Shown: positions 15,690-23,689, counted from the first letter of the stretch. The stretch is DNA of 36,841 nucleotides from Chloroflexota bacterium (GCA_021372475.1 JAJFUJ010000124.1:1-36841), one strand, 5' to 3'. The notes: generated by a model from the sequence alone, not told the origin. Translations and numbers: made by a program.

Positions 15690-17333
15690 ATGATTGTGAC
15701 AATTTTTATCCTTCTGCCGATTTTACTGCCTTTAAGTTGTGCTCTTGTAGAGGTTGGCATGTCTCGGTGGTTGACCAGGAGCCTCTGGTCGCCAATAATC
15801 CGTTTAGTCGGATTGGTCATTACTGCAATTTCCTTCTTAGTGGTGCCAGCCGTAACTCCAGGGGCACTCTCGATTTCATCAAGTGTCCCCAGTTTGCTAT
15901 CGATGCCTCCCATAGCCTTCCAGTATACCAGCACTGGTACCATTGTAGCCTTGATTTATGTTTTCTCAAGGATAGCTGCTGCCGTCGACTCGACCCTGGA
16001 CTCTGCACATACAGGTGAGCATACCAAAAGCTGGCTAATTCTCACGCTGGTCAATGCAGCATGCCTGGCTGCTAACATATACACTACCAGCATAATATGG
16101 GCATGGGCAAGTATTGTTAGGCTGCTTGAGTCCCAGCATAAGCAAAGTACACCCGCTGTATCAGTATGGAATCTGCTAACGGCCCTAGTGCCGATTATCT
16201 TGTTGATGGTTGTGGTTGTCTATTATTTCCCACAATCAAGTTCAAACTCATTTATTGATACAAGTAATCCTCTTTTGGTAAAACTACTGATGAGCGCATC
16301 CCTAGTATGGATGTCTTTATATCCATTGCCCGAGCACTTTCAGCAGGACTGGTCCATGCAATCTGCCAACGTGTGTATTGGGGTTAGCCTGTTTCTGCGT
16401 GTAGCCAGCCTTAGTTCACTCACTTTACCTGGTGGGACGTGGTTGGTCCCGCTGCTGGCTGTAAGCTCCCTTATACCTTCGTTACTGGCTGTCCTGTCTC
16501 CGGATCGGGGCAACAAGTTGCGGTATGTATTCATTAGCCTTACTGCCGCCCTTGTCCTCGGTCCACTCGTAGAGCCCATAGTAGGTACTGGGTTAGCAAT
16601 TCTTTATCTCGTAATCATCGTGCTGCTATCCACCATACTCCTGTCCAAGAGCGCTGATTTAACTGAACGACAGGCACACATTCATTACTGGTTATCTATG
16701 ATCTCACTAGTTGTGATGATCGGGGTCCCATTTTCGCTCGGGATGTTAACGCGGTGGAACCTACAATCTCTGACTGGGTACAGCCAGCGAGGCACAACGC
16801 TTTTGTTGACTTTGAGTCATCTGCTTGTTACCTTGAGCCTTTGGCAGAGCATCAAATCGCTGCGACCTTATCACCCAGACACCGATGCCCAGTTGCCCGC
16901 TCAGATAAGAGTCATTAGTTGGGTCAAGTGCAGTGTATCCTGTCTTGTTGTACTATGGGTCTTAGTGCTGGGTATAGCTCCAAGCATCATAAATATACTG
17001 CTTCCGACACCGTTGACATTCCCCAGCGCTGCTTTTTTCCGTGAAGGGATAGCAGTATGGATTTACCCATTGGTGACAACCTTTGTTATCCCGTTAGCGG
17101 GATCATTTTTTATCCTATATCAGCATTCCAGTCCGAACTCACCCCCAGATACGCTGAAAACTGTATACTGGATTTTGAGACTGGACTGGATGTATTTAGG
17201 ATTGAGCAAGCTGATGGGCAAGATTGCCAAAAGCGGCGAACGGCTTATCCAAGCGATAGAGACGCGCTATTTACTAGGTTGGGAACTAGTCTGGATTTTA
17301 GTCATAATACTCGCCAGTACTGGGAACCAGTAG
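15690..17333 (+). CDS. Divergent NuoL/M/N (Mrp/Hyf antiporter-like) membrane subunit, first gene of cassette
   Basis: This 547-residue, strongly hydrophobic protein has about 13-14 predicted membrane spans. It is not a clear member of one named subunit, but several patterns recall the proton-conducting fold (Proton_antipo_M) of complex I, Mrp and Hyf. 'AANIYTTSIIWAWASIVRLL' occupies the TM5 region, 'LYPLPEHFQQDW...' with 'NVCIGVSLFLRV' the TM7 region, and 'MIGVPFSLGMLTRWNL' the late 'GiPPt.GF..rW' region. By eye the TM5 Glu is replaced (WA where W-E is usual), and the TM7 Lys position holds Cys. The start ATG 15690 has only a weak AGAGA upstream. Its stop is followed after 1 bp by the next ATG, so the three genes are translated together. 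Assignment is by pattern and context. Confidence 0.6.
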   Translation: MIVTIFILLPILLPLSCALVEVGMSRWLTRSLWSPIIRLVGLVITAISFLVVPAVTPGALSISSSVPSLLSMPPIAFQYTSTGTIVALIYVFSRIAAAVDSTLDSAHTGEHTKSWLILTLVNAACLAANIYTTSIIWAWASIVRLLESQHKQSTPAVSVWNLLTALVPIILLMVVVVYYFPQSSSNSFIDTSNPLLVKLLMSASLVWMSLYPLPEHFQQDWSMQSANVCIGVSLFLRVASLSSLTLPGGTWLVPLLAVSSLIPSLLAVLSPDRGNKLRYVFISLTAALVLGPLVEPIVGTGLAILYLVIIVLLSTILLSKSADLTERQAHIHYWLSMISLVVMIGVPFSLGMLTRWNLQSLTGYSQRGTTLLLTLSHLLVTLSLWQSIKSLRPYHPDTDAQLPAQIRVISWVKCSVSCLVVLWVLVLGIAPSIINILLPTPLTFPSAAFFREGIAVWIYPLVTTFVIPLAGSFFILYQHSSPNSPPDTLKTVYWILRLDWMYLGLSKLMGKIAKSGERLIQAIETRYLLGWELVWILVIILASTGNQ

Positions 17334-17334
17334 T

Positions 17335-17961
17335 ATGCTACAAGGTAAACTACTAGAACAAATAGGGCAGTCTACCTCTTATCAGATGGCAATATTGATA
17401 ATTATTTGCGCTATTGCGCTGCAGTTAGTCAACAATCACCGGGCAGCACTATTATTATTGTTTTTGCAATATGTCTTGTTGGCAATTTATGTGGGCCCGC
17501 GTGTTTATGGCCCTTTAGCCCTCTTACAGGCTGGCATAGGTTTGGCAGTATGTTTGATTTTGTTGGTCTCGATCAACCACTTGCGCAAGAATGGTTTCGC
17601 TGCAAAGCAACCGGTTATGGCATCCAGATGGCTTTACCGTGTATCGGTGGTTATATTCAGCAGCTTAGCCGCTTATGGGCTGTGGCGCACGAATATCCTC
17701 CAGTTGAATTGGTTGGAGGGGATGGTTGGCTATTTCCTGGTGTCGGTTGGTTTGGTGATGGCGGCAATCAGCGACGATCCTCTGCGGCTTGGCTTTGGGA
17801 TTCTGGTGAGCATAAACGGTTTTGAGACCGCCTCGGTGTTTATGAACCAGGGGCTGCTGGTGATGGGGATGTGGGGCGTAATTGCCATCCTGCTGGCCCT
17901 GACAATTGCCGCTGGAACCGAGATATGGCTGGAAGGACAGGAAAAGGCAGTGAACTCGTGA
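17335..17961 (+). CDS. HyfE/NuoK-like small membrane subunit, second gene of cassette
   Basis: This 208-residue protein has about six to seven membrane spans and the size of hydrogenase-4 subunit E (HyfE), a relative of NuoK/MrpC. The C-terminal half, 'LGFGILVSINGFETASVFMN' followed by 'LLVMGMWGVIAILLALTI', resembles the segment in HyfE/NuoK where a conserved Glu lies within a membrane helix; a Glu is present in 'NGFETA'. It begins 1 bp after the first cassette gene and its stop overlaps the third gene's GTG start by four bases. The order large antiporter-like, K-like, large antiporter-like is reminiscent of Hyf/Mrp-type membrane arms. No hydrogenase, Nuo peripheral or Mrp E/F/G subunit genes are adjacent. 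Function is inferred from fold-level similarity only. Confidence 0.55.
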   Translation: MLQGKLLEQIGQSTSYQMAILIIICAIALQLVNNHRAALLLLFLQYVLLAIYVGPRVYGPLALLQAGIGLAVCLILLVSINHLRKNGFAAKQPVMASRWLYRVSVVIFSSLAAYGLWRTNILQLNWLEGMVGYFLVSVGLVMAAISDDPLRLGFGILVSINGFETASVFMNQGLLVMGMWGVIAILLALTIAAGTEIWLEGQEKAVNS

Positions 17962-19319
17962 CGATCTTGTGGCTGTTCTTGCTGCCGTTGTTTGGGGCGG
18001 TATTAGTGATTGGTGTGCGTCGGTGGCCTATCGTTGTCGTGTCAATCACTGCTGCCATCCTGCTGGCAATGGTTACCCTAGCCGCCGGCATCACACATAC
18101 CGAGTATTCATTTTTGTTGGGCAGGTTAATTGAACTCTCACCCAGTTTGGGATCTATTCTTGCTTATTGCTATTTGCTTATGGCAATCCTGGCCTTAGCA
18201 TCTTTTCGTTCTGTATATCCTACATTGAATTATGCTTTCATGTTGCTGTTTATTTCACTCGTTACGGCAACTCTTGCAACTGAGGATGGGACTCTTGGCG
18301 CTTTATTATTCAGCGCCTCAGCGATTGTGCTGGTACTGGGGATTGTATCCTCTTCCTCTGACAAATCATTGGCGAGTCTGCGTGTATTATCGGTCATCGT
18401 GTTGATTGGGCCTTTATTGTTGTTGGCGGTCTGGGCTCTAGAGCATAGAGCGCTTGACCCCAATAACATTTCTTTGATGCGGCTTGGCGCTGTAAGCCTG
18501 ATATTGGTTATCATCCTGGGCTTGGGATTGCTGCCATTAGGTTTTTGGCTGCCGTCTATCTATAAAAAAGGCAATCCTATTGCGATAATCTCAAGCTTTA
18601 TCCTACAGCTTGTCTTAGTCGTTCGGCTGAGGGATATCCTGTATTTGAATATGTGGCCGGATGGCCAGGCTGCTGTAGCTGGAGTGACTGTGATAATTGC
18701 CACAATCACGGTCGTAGGAGCTGGAATCCTCGTTGTTTTCCAGAGTGATGTCGGCGGCATCCTGGCATATACTGCTATCGCTGATATGGGCGTGCTCACA
18801 ATCGGTTTATGCCTTGGTACGAGTGAATCTACCCAGGTTAGCCTGCTTCACTTTGCCTATCGCGGGTTAGCACTGGCCGGTGGGAGCATTGGCTTGGGGA
18901 TTATCAAAACTTCCTCTGGTTCGGATGCATTATCTGCTATCAGGGGAGGATGGCATAATAATCGGCTGGCGGTGTTGGGCACCTTGATGTGCGGGCTTTC
19001 GTTAGTGGGAATGCCCCTCACTGCCGGATTCACTACCAAATTGAGCACATTGAGCGCTATGGGTACAAATCGAACAGCAAACATCATAGCGATTACGGCC
19101 GCTAGTCTGGGTCCAGCATTAGCGTGGGGACGATTTGCATTAGCTACTCAAGGGTCGCAGGAACGCGTAGCTGCACCCTCTCAAGTCATCGCATCGATTT
19201 TTTGCTGCATCTTTGGTGTGGTTCTAGTTGTCTGCGGCGTGTATCCACGTTTGCTTACACTTATTGTGCCCGATTTCATAGAAAAGCTAGCCAGCATTTC
19301 CCAATTGTTGCTGTGGTAA
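17958..19319 (+). CDS. NuoN/M-like antiporter-type membrane subunit, third gene of cassette
   Basis: From GTG 17958 the gene encodes 453 residues with about 13-14 membrane spans. The stretch 'GGILAYTAIADMGVLTIGLC', 'LLHFAYRGLALAGGSIGLG' and 'LSLVGMPLTAGFTTKLSTL' matches the TM9-TM12 signature of NuoN/NuoM/MrpD subunits well, so homology here is the clearest of the three genes. 'FWLPSIYKKGNP' is the usual 'WLPdah..aP' loop before TM7, yet the TM7 Lys is not found, and the TM5 Glu region reads 'LLFSASAIVLVL'. An Arg stands where the TM8 Lys is expected, and the Lys of 'GF.tK' is kept. GTG 17958 overlaps the previous stop (GTGA). An upstream ATG at 17871 would give 29 residues read out of frame inside the previous gene and is unlikely. 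Confidence 0.72.
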   Translation: MTILWLFLLPLFGAVLVIGVRRWPIVVVSITAAILLAMVTLAAGITHTEYSFLLGRLIELSPSLGSILAYCYLLMAILALASFRSVYPTLNYAFMLLFISLVTATLATEDGTLGALLFSASAIVLVLGIVSSSSDKSLASLRVLSVIVLIGPLLLLAVWALEHRALDPNNISLMRLGAVSLILVIILGLGLLPLGFWLPSIYKKGNPIAIISSFILQLVLVVRLRDILYLNMWPDGQAAVAGVTVIIATITVVGAGILVVFQSDVGGILAYTAIADMGVLTIGLCLGTSESTQVSLLHFAYRGLALAGGSIGLGIIKTSSGSDALSAIRGGWHNNRLAVLGTLMCGLSLVGMPLTAGFTTKLSTLSAMGTNRTANIIAITAASLGPALAWGRFALATQGSQERVAAPSQVIASIFCCIFGVVLVVCGVYPRLLTLIVPDFIEKLASISQLLLW

Positions 19320-19333
19320 CTGCTCACAGCTTA

Positions 19334-20815
19334 TTAGCTGGATGCTGACCTAACTGGCAGCCAAAGGATAAAGGTTATAATGCTATCGTTGCTGATCGCC
19401 TCGACGCGCCCGCCATGCGCTAAAATAACCTCGCGTGCGATGGCTAATCCAAGTCCAGATCCTTCCGGTTGGCTGCGTGATTCGTCGCCCCGATAGAAGC
19501 GGTTAAAAAAGAGGGCCAGCTTTTCGGGGTTAACCGGCTCGAAACTGTTTGAGATGCTAAAGTATATCCACTCACCTTTATTGACCAGAGAGCCATACGC
19601 GACTCGGGTGCCAGCAATGCGCGTATCGGCAGTAGTGTTACTGCCAGTACATAATGAGATTGTAGTGCCAGGATGGGCATATTTAGATGCATTATCAATC
19701 AGGTTGCGGATAGCCTGCCGTAGCTTGAATGTATCACCATAAATCTTGGGTAGATCGCCATATACAGCGGTTATCTGGATCCCATTCTGAAGTATCCGCG
19801 CTCTGGCTTGATTTAGCTCGGTCGAGACAAGATCATTCCAATCCAAAGGCTCTGGTGATATGTTCAATGCGCCACTCTCTATTTTGGCAACATCTATGAT
19901 TTCATTAACTAAGCGCTGCATGCGCAGAGTCTCAGCGTGGATGATGGTGGCTGCTTTTTTATAATCATCTTCTGAGTGTATCTCCCCATCCAGAATAGCC
20001 TGGGAAAAACCATCAATCGAGGTTAACGGAGTCCGCAAATCATGGGATACGTTGGTCAATAAATCACGTTGCGCACGATTGGTGCGGTCGACTGCCTCAG
20101 CCATGCGGTTGAAACTATCTGCTAATTGGGCAACCTCATCACGGCCTTTGATATCCAGGCGTTGCTGATAGTCACCGCGAGCCATTGCATCTGCCGCTTT
20201 AGTCATGCGCTGCAGAGGATTCGTGATGGATTGGGCCAGCCCGAATGCGCCTACTACCGCTGCAAGGAGAATTGCACAACCTAACAGGATAAAGGCGCCA
20301 ATAAGGCTTTGCCAGGGAGGATCAACATCACTTGCTGGTATCGCAACTACCAGATAATGGGCGGAAGGTCCTTGAGTCATCGGCACATTGACTTCAATAT
20401 ACGCCAAGTAATATCGTTGGTTTCCTGGCGAAGTCCAATTAGTAATATAGATAGGTCCCTGAGTTCCCACTGCTCCGGATACGGGCCGTGTCATTGATAT
20501 GGGAGGAATCTCAGAACCCAAGTCGTCCGCGCCTTGCCCAGCGGCCTCAACGACCCGCCCTTCACTAGTCACCAGCAGCAATGGCTCACGCATCCCTTCC
20601 CCGTCGCTGAGCAAAGCCATAGCCGCCTGGTGAGGCATGGGTGACGAGCGTATTCGCTGCGCCAATACTATCAGAGTATTTTGAGCGCGGGTGAATCCCA
20701 CGTCGCGCTGGGCAGCAGATAAAATACTGCCAGCGACTAGCATGGCTATCAATACAATAATAGCCACCAGGATGACATAAGAAATCACCAGTTTTGTTCG
20801 GAGAGTAGTAAACAT
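19334..20815 (-). CDS. HAMP-domain sensor histidine kinase (orphan)
   Basis: From ATG 20815 the protein is 493 residues. It has a membrane helix near 5-30, an extracytoplasmic sensor region of about 140 residues, a second helix near 172-197, then HAMP ('ITNPLQRMTKAADAMARG'). The HisKA phosphoacceptor is H258 in 'NVSHDLRTPLTS', with N-box 'RNLIDNASKYA', F-box 'FFNRFYRGD' and G2 box 'GSGLGLAIAREV'. The G1 region reads 'ISNSFEPV' instead of the usual D-x-G-x-G, a degenerate nucleotide-binding loop. An in-frame ATG at 20836 overlaps a TATAAT (20840 to 20835) on this strand; if that is the promoter, 20815 with GGCGGT upstream is the start. No response regulator gene is adjacent. The gene converges on the membrane cassette (14 bp between stops). 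Confidence 0.92.
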   Translation of the reverse strand: MFTTLRTKLVISYVILVAIIVLIAMLVAGSILSAAQRDVGFTRAQNTLIVLAQRIRSSPMPHQAAMALLSDGEGMREPLLLVTSEGRVVEAAGQGADDLGSEIPPISMTRPVSGAVGTQGPIYITNWTSPGNQRYYLAYIEVNVPMTQGPSAHYLVVAIPASDVDPPWQSLIGAFILLGCAILLAAVVGAFGLAQSITNPLQRMTKAADAMARGDYQQRLDIKGRDEVAQLADSFNRMAEAVDRTNRAQRDLLTNVSHDLRTPLTSIDGFSQAILDGEIHSEDDYKKAATIIHAETLRMQRLVNEIIDVAKIESGALNISPEPLDWNDLVSTELNQARARILQNGIQITAVYGDLPKIYGDTFKLRQAIRNLIDNASKYAHPGTTISLCTGSNTTADTRIAGTRVAYGSLVNKGEWIYFSISNSFEPVNPEKLALFFNRFYRGDESRSQPEGSGLGLAIAREVILAHGGRVEAISNDSIITFILWLPVRSASS

Positions 20816-20895
20816 AGTACCGCCAGCCAAACTCATTATACAAGTAAATATGGCCTAGTGCTAGTGAAGGGTGAGTTTGTGATGGTGGGGAAGGT

Positions 20896-20923
20896 TTGAC
20901 ACTACTGCAATACCATCTATAAT
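20896..20923 (+). promoter_or_regulatory. Consensus sigma70 promoter for the FMN riboswitch transcript
   Basis: TTGACA (20896-20901) and TATAAT (20918-20923) both match consensus exactly, with a 16-bp spacer. Transcription should begin near 20930, about 13 nt before the aptamer. Confidence 0.85.
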
Positions 20924-20942
20924 AACATCCATAATCGAACAG

Positions 20943-21075
20943 CCTTCGGGGCAGGGTGAGGTTAACAGCCAATTCCCTACCGGCGGTGATGCACTTGAGA
21001 GTGATCAGCCCGCGAGCCTAAATGGCAGATCCGGTGTGAACCCGGAGCCGACGGTCTAGTCCGGATGAAAGAAGG
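20943..21075 (+). promoter_or_regulatory. FMN riboswitch (RFN element)
   Basis: The conserved RFN sequence blocks appear in order: 'TTCGGGGCAGGGTG', 'ATTCCCTACCGGCGGTGAT', 'AGCCCGCGAGC', 'GATCCGGTGTGAA', 'CCGGAGCCGACGGT' and 'AGTCCGGATGAAAGAAGG'. The closing stem P1 pairs CCTTC (20943-20947) with GAAGG (21071-21075). Binding of FMN would reduce expression of the downstream ABC importer. The 3' arm of P1 lies in the stretch GAAGGTG that also looks like the Shine-Dalgarno site for TTG 21086, so the aptamer may directly mask the ribosome site. A terminator-like hairpin follows. Confidence 0.96.
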
Positions 21076-21085
21076 TGTTAAATAG

Positions 21086-21940
21086 TTGTCTTACCCCGTG
21101 GCTGTAAACAGTAAGCGGGGTTTTTGTTTGTCCAGAGCAGTTGGTAATAAAAGCAACGCACCCAAACGGCGCTCATATGCATGGATTACCTGGGAACTCG
21201 TGCTCTTTCCCACGATATTGGTGCTAGTAGTGGTTTTGTGGAACTGGGTAGTACACCTCGGTAATTATCAGCCATTTATCCTCCCCACTCCTCAAAGGGT
21301 ATGGCAGCGTTTTCTTCAAGCCTGGGGTGAGGGTATTCTGCTGCCGCACATTCTGGTAACGCTCAAGGAAATCGCGGGCGGTTTGGCCCTCGGTTTGAGT
21401 GTGGCGCTGGTAATCGGTTATCTGTTAGCGAAAAACCGCCTGGCCGAACGACTGTTATCTCCCTATATTGTGGCATCTCAAGCCATTCCGATTGTCGCTT
21501 TAGCACCCTTACTTGTAATTTGGTTTGGAGCGGGTAGCCTTTCCAAGGTGCTGGTATGCGCTCTTACCTTGTTCTTCCCCGTGCTGATTAACACTATCGT
21601 AGGGATTCACGGGATTGAGCATGACCTGATAGACCTGATGCGGTCTTTGCAGGCGTCCCGTTGGACAACCTTCAAGCTTCTAGAGTTGCCGGCGGCCTTG
21701 CCCGTTGTATTTGGTGGGCTGAAGGTAGGTGTCACACTTTCGGTCATCGGTGCGGTAGTCGGTGAGTTTGTTGGATCGGATAGAGGCTTGGGATTCCTGG
21801 TCAACCTCGCGCGAGGCTTGTTCGATACACCGCTCATGTTCGTGGCTTTGTTTATCTTGATGATACTGGCATTGGTTCTATATGGCCTAGTCGCCTTGTT
21901 GGAGCGCTGGCTGCTACGCTGGCGTTATCCTAAAACCTAA
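21086..21940 (+). CDS. ribX: ABC transporter permease, probable riboflavin importer subunit RibX
   Basis: This 284-residue permease of the SsuC/TauC/ThiX type (BPD_transp_1) has about six membrane spans. The cytoplasmic coupling loop is visible around 'VGIHGIEHDLIDLMRSLQAS' to 'LELPAALPVVFGGLKVGV', with the EAA-like pattern. It would form the channel through which the substrate delivered by the following lipoprotein enters the cell. Control by an FMN riboswitch points to riboflavin, matching the RibXY type described in Chloroflexota. The start is uncertain: TTG 21086 has AAGGTG 8 nt upstream (overlapping the riboswitch P1 arm), but its first 13 codons run through the terminator-like hairpin. 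TTG 21128 and GTG 21200 are downstream alternatives lacking a clear ribosome site. Confidence 0.85.
   Translation: MSYPVAVNSKRGFCLSRAVGNKSNAPKRRSYAWITWELVLFPTILVLVVVLWNWVVHLGNYQPFILPTPQRVWQRFLQAWGEGILLPHILVTLKEIAGGLALGLSVALVIGYLLAKNRLAERLLSPYIVASQAIPIVALAPLLVIWFGAGSLSKVLVCALTLFFPVLINTIVGIHGIEHDLIDLMRSLQASRWTTFKLLELPAALPVVFGGLKVGVTLSVIGAVVGEFVGSDRGLGFLVNLARGLFDTPLMFVALFILMILALVLYGLVALLERWLLRWRYPKT
21090..21125 (+). terminator. Terminator-like hairpin after the FMN aptamer
   Basis: CCCCG (21094-21098) pairs with CGGGG (21116-21120) and is followed directly by TTTTT, like a weak intrinsic terminator. A second pairing, CTTAC (21090-21094) with GTAAG (21111-21115), crosses the first and cannot form together with it as a simple nested helix. 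The element lies inside the coding region if translation starts at TTG 21086. The stem is short, so termination activity is uncertain. Confidence 0.5.
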
Positions 21941-21953
21941 TTTGGAGGAATCT

Positions 21954-22937
21954 ATGCGAAAATGGTTTGGCAGAGCCCTGTTAGCCGCATCTCTGCTTGT
22001 GCTTGTCGGGTGTAAACCAGCGGCAGTTACCCAGCAGCCCGCTCAAACGGTAACGATTGCGATGGGTTTCACGCCGAATGTGCAATTTACGCCTTTTTAT
22101 GTGGCCATAGAGCGCGGTTATTTTGCCGATGAGGGAATCGAGGTAACCCTCGATTACGGTATGGAGACTGACCTCCTGCAGGAAGTCGGCAGCGGGAAGC
22201 TCCAATTTGCTGCTACCAGCGGAGACCAGGTGATCCTGGCACGTTCCAATGGCCTGCCGGTGCGCTACGTGGCGAATTGGTACCGTCGGTTCCCGGTCTG
22301 CGTCGTATCTCTGGCTGAAGAAGGCATTACCGATCCTTCAATGCTGGCAGGTAAGGTAGTTGGTATCCCTGTCCTGCAAGGAGCAAGCTACATAGGTTGG
22401 CAGGCGTTTATCAAGGAATCGGGCCTGGACCCTCAAGAAGTGACACTGCAGACAATCGGATATACCCAAATTGCCAGTCTCACTGAAAAACGTGTCGACG
22501 CTGCCGTTAGCTATGCGATGAACGAACCCGTGCAGCTCAAGACAGAGGGCAAAGCGATTAACGTGTTTTATCTTGATCGGTTTACCACACTCGTCTCCAA
22601 CGGTCTCGTCACAAATGACAGCACTATCGAATCTGACCCCAAACTAGTCGCGGGAGTGGTGCGCGCCTTTCTCAGAGGGTTGCAGGATACACTTCAGGAT
22701 CCTGATGCGGCATTTCAAATTACACGTAAAGCGATTCCTGAAATGAGTGACGAAGCAGCGCTGCTGCAGCGCGCCGTGCTGGACGAATGCTTGACTTTTT
22801 GGAAGAGCGATAGGCTCGGGGAAAATGACCCTTCGGCTTGGCAGGATTCGGTTGACTTGTTGACTGAATTGGGGATGCTTTCGACTCCGGTCGATCCGGA
22901 AACACTTTATACTAACCAGTTTATACCAGACAAATGA
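21954..22937 (+). CDS. ribY: ABC transporter substrate-binding lipoprotein (NMT1/THI5-like), probable riboflavin-binding RibY
   Basis: From ATG 21954 (GGAGGAATCT upstream) the gene encodes 327 residues. The first 20 residues form a lipoprotein signal with lipobox 'LVLVGC' and modified Cys at 20. The mature protein has the NMT1/THI5-like periplasmic-binding fold: 'IAMGFTPNVQFTPFYVAIER' near the N-terminus, then 'GYFADEGIEVTLDYG', and 'KVVGIPVLQGASYIGWQAF' in the second lobe. Family members bind thiamin precursors, sulfonates or riboflavin; the upstream FMN riboswitch argues for riboflavin or a close flavin. The gene starts 13 bp after the permease stop, and its own stop overlaps the ATPase start. 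The in-frame TTG at 21942 precedes the ribosome site's natural spacing and is disfavoured. Confidence 0.88.
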   Translation: MRKWFGRALLAASLLVLVGCKPAAVTQQPAQTVTIAMGFTPNVQFTPFYVAIERGYFADEGIEVTLDYGMETDLLQEVGSGKLQFAATSGDQVILARSNGLPVRYVANWYRRFPVCVVSLAEEGITDPSMLAGKVVGIPVLQGASYIGWQAFIKESGLDPQEVTLQTIGYTQIASLTEKRVDAAVSYAMNEPVQLKTEGKAINVFYLDRFTTLVSNGLVTNDSTIESDPKLVAGVVRAFLRGLQDTLQDPDAAFQITRKAIPEMSDEAALLQRAVLDECLTFWKSDRLGENDPSAWQDSVDLLTELGMLSTPVDPETLYTNQFIPDK

Positions 22938-23689
22938 CAGATCCGATTCTCACGGCTGAGCACGTGCAAATGACCTTTGCGGACTCGGAGGAAGGCTTCG
23001 AAGCTCTGGCAGAGGCTGACTTTACGGTATATCCGCAGGAGGTCGTCAGCATTATCGGCCCGTCAGGCTGCGGAAAATCCACGCTGCTCAGGATATTGGC
23101 CGGATTAATAGAGCCTACCAACGGCAAGGTGGTCTTTGAGGGCAAACAACTCAAGACTCCCCAGCGCAAGATTGGTTTTGTTTTCCAACAACCCAATTTG
23201 ATGCCGTGGCGCTCCGCACTCCGCAATGTCGCCTTGCCGCTCGAGGTTGAGGGGATTCCCAGGAAGCAGGCGGAGGCAGAAGCCCACAGGTTGTTAGAGG
23301 TAGTGGGGTTGAGTGCGTTCGCTGACGCGCTGCCGCGTGAGCTTTCTGGCGGCATGAGCCAGCGCGTGGCAGTGGCCCGCGCGCTGGCTCATGATCCCGA
23401 CCTTTTGCTGCTCGATGAACCGTTTGCCGCTCTGGATGCCTTGACCCGCGAACGTATGGATTGGGAACTGCTCAAGCTGGTTCAGAGGCAGCACAAAACC
23501 GTGGTAATGGTTACCCATAATATCCAGGAGGCTATTCTGCTTTCTGACCGAGTGTTCACCATGAGCCCGCGGCCCGGCAGATTTGAACGTGAAGTGATCA
23601 TTGATTTGCCCCGGCCGCGTTCCGCGGAAGACCAGTATACTCCGAGATACGTGGCGCTGGCGCGCGAGCTGCGTCAGTCGCTGCGTTAG
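22934..23689 (+). CDS. ABC transporter ATP-binding protein of the flavin importer
   Basis: This 251-residue ATPase of the SsuB/TauB/nitrate type energizes the importer formed with the preceding permease and lipoprotein. Walker A is 'GPSGCGKST' (42-50), the Q-loop lies in 'IGFVFQQPNLMPWRSAL', the ABC signature is 'LSGGMSQRVAVARAL', Walker B is 'LLLLDEPFAALD', and the switch His is in 'MVTHNIQEA'. The ATG overlaps the lipoprotein gene's stop by four bases. At the other end its TAG overlaps the TAA of the convergent MFS gene by four bases, leaving no room for a terminator between them. Confidence 0.95.
   Translation: MTDPILTAEHVQMTFADSEEGFEALAEADFTVYPQEVVSIIGPSGCGKSTLLRILAGLIEPTNGKVVFEGKQLKTPQRKIGFVFQQPNLMPWRSALRNVALPLEVEGIPRKQAEAEAHRLLEVVGLSAFADALPRELSGGMSQRVAVARALAHDPDLLLLDEPFAALDALTRERMDWELLKLVQRQHKTVVMVTHNIQEAILLSDRVFTMSPRPGRFEREVIIDLPRPRSAEDQYTPRYVALARELRQSLR

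Noticed and set aside
17871-17957. N-terminal extension of the NuoN-like protein from an upstream ATG
   Set aside because: These 29 residues are polar and are read out of frame within the HyfE-like gene; GTG 17958 in a stop-start overlap fits the cassette's coupling better.
20943-21075. TPP riboswitch, considered because the binding protein is NMT1/THI5-like
   Set aside because: The conserved blocks are those of the FMN (RFN) element, and the TPP signature CTGAGA...ACCTGATC is absent.
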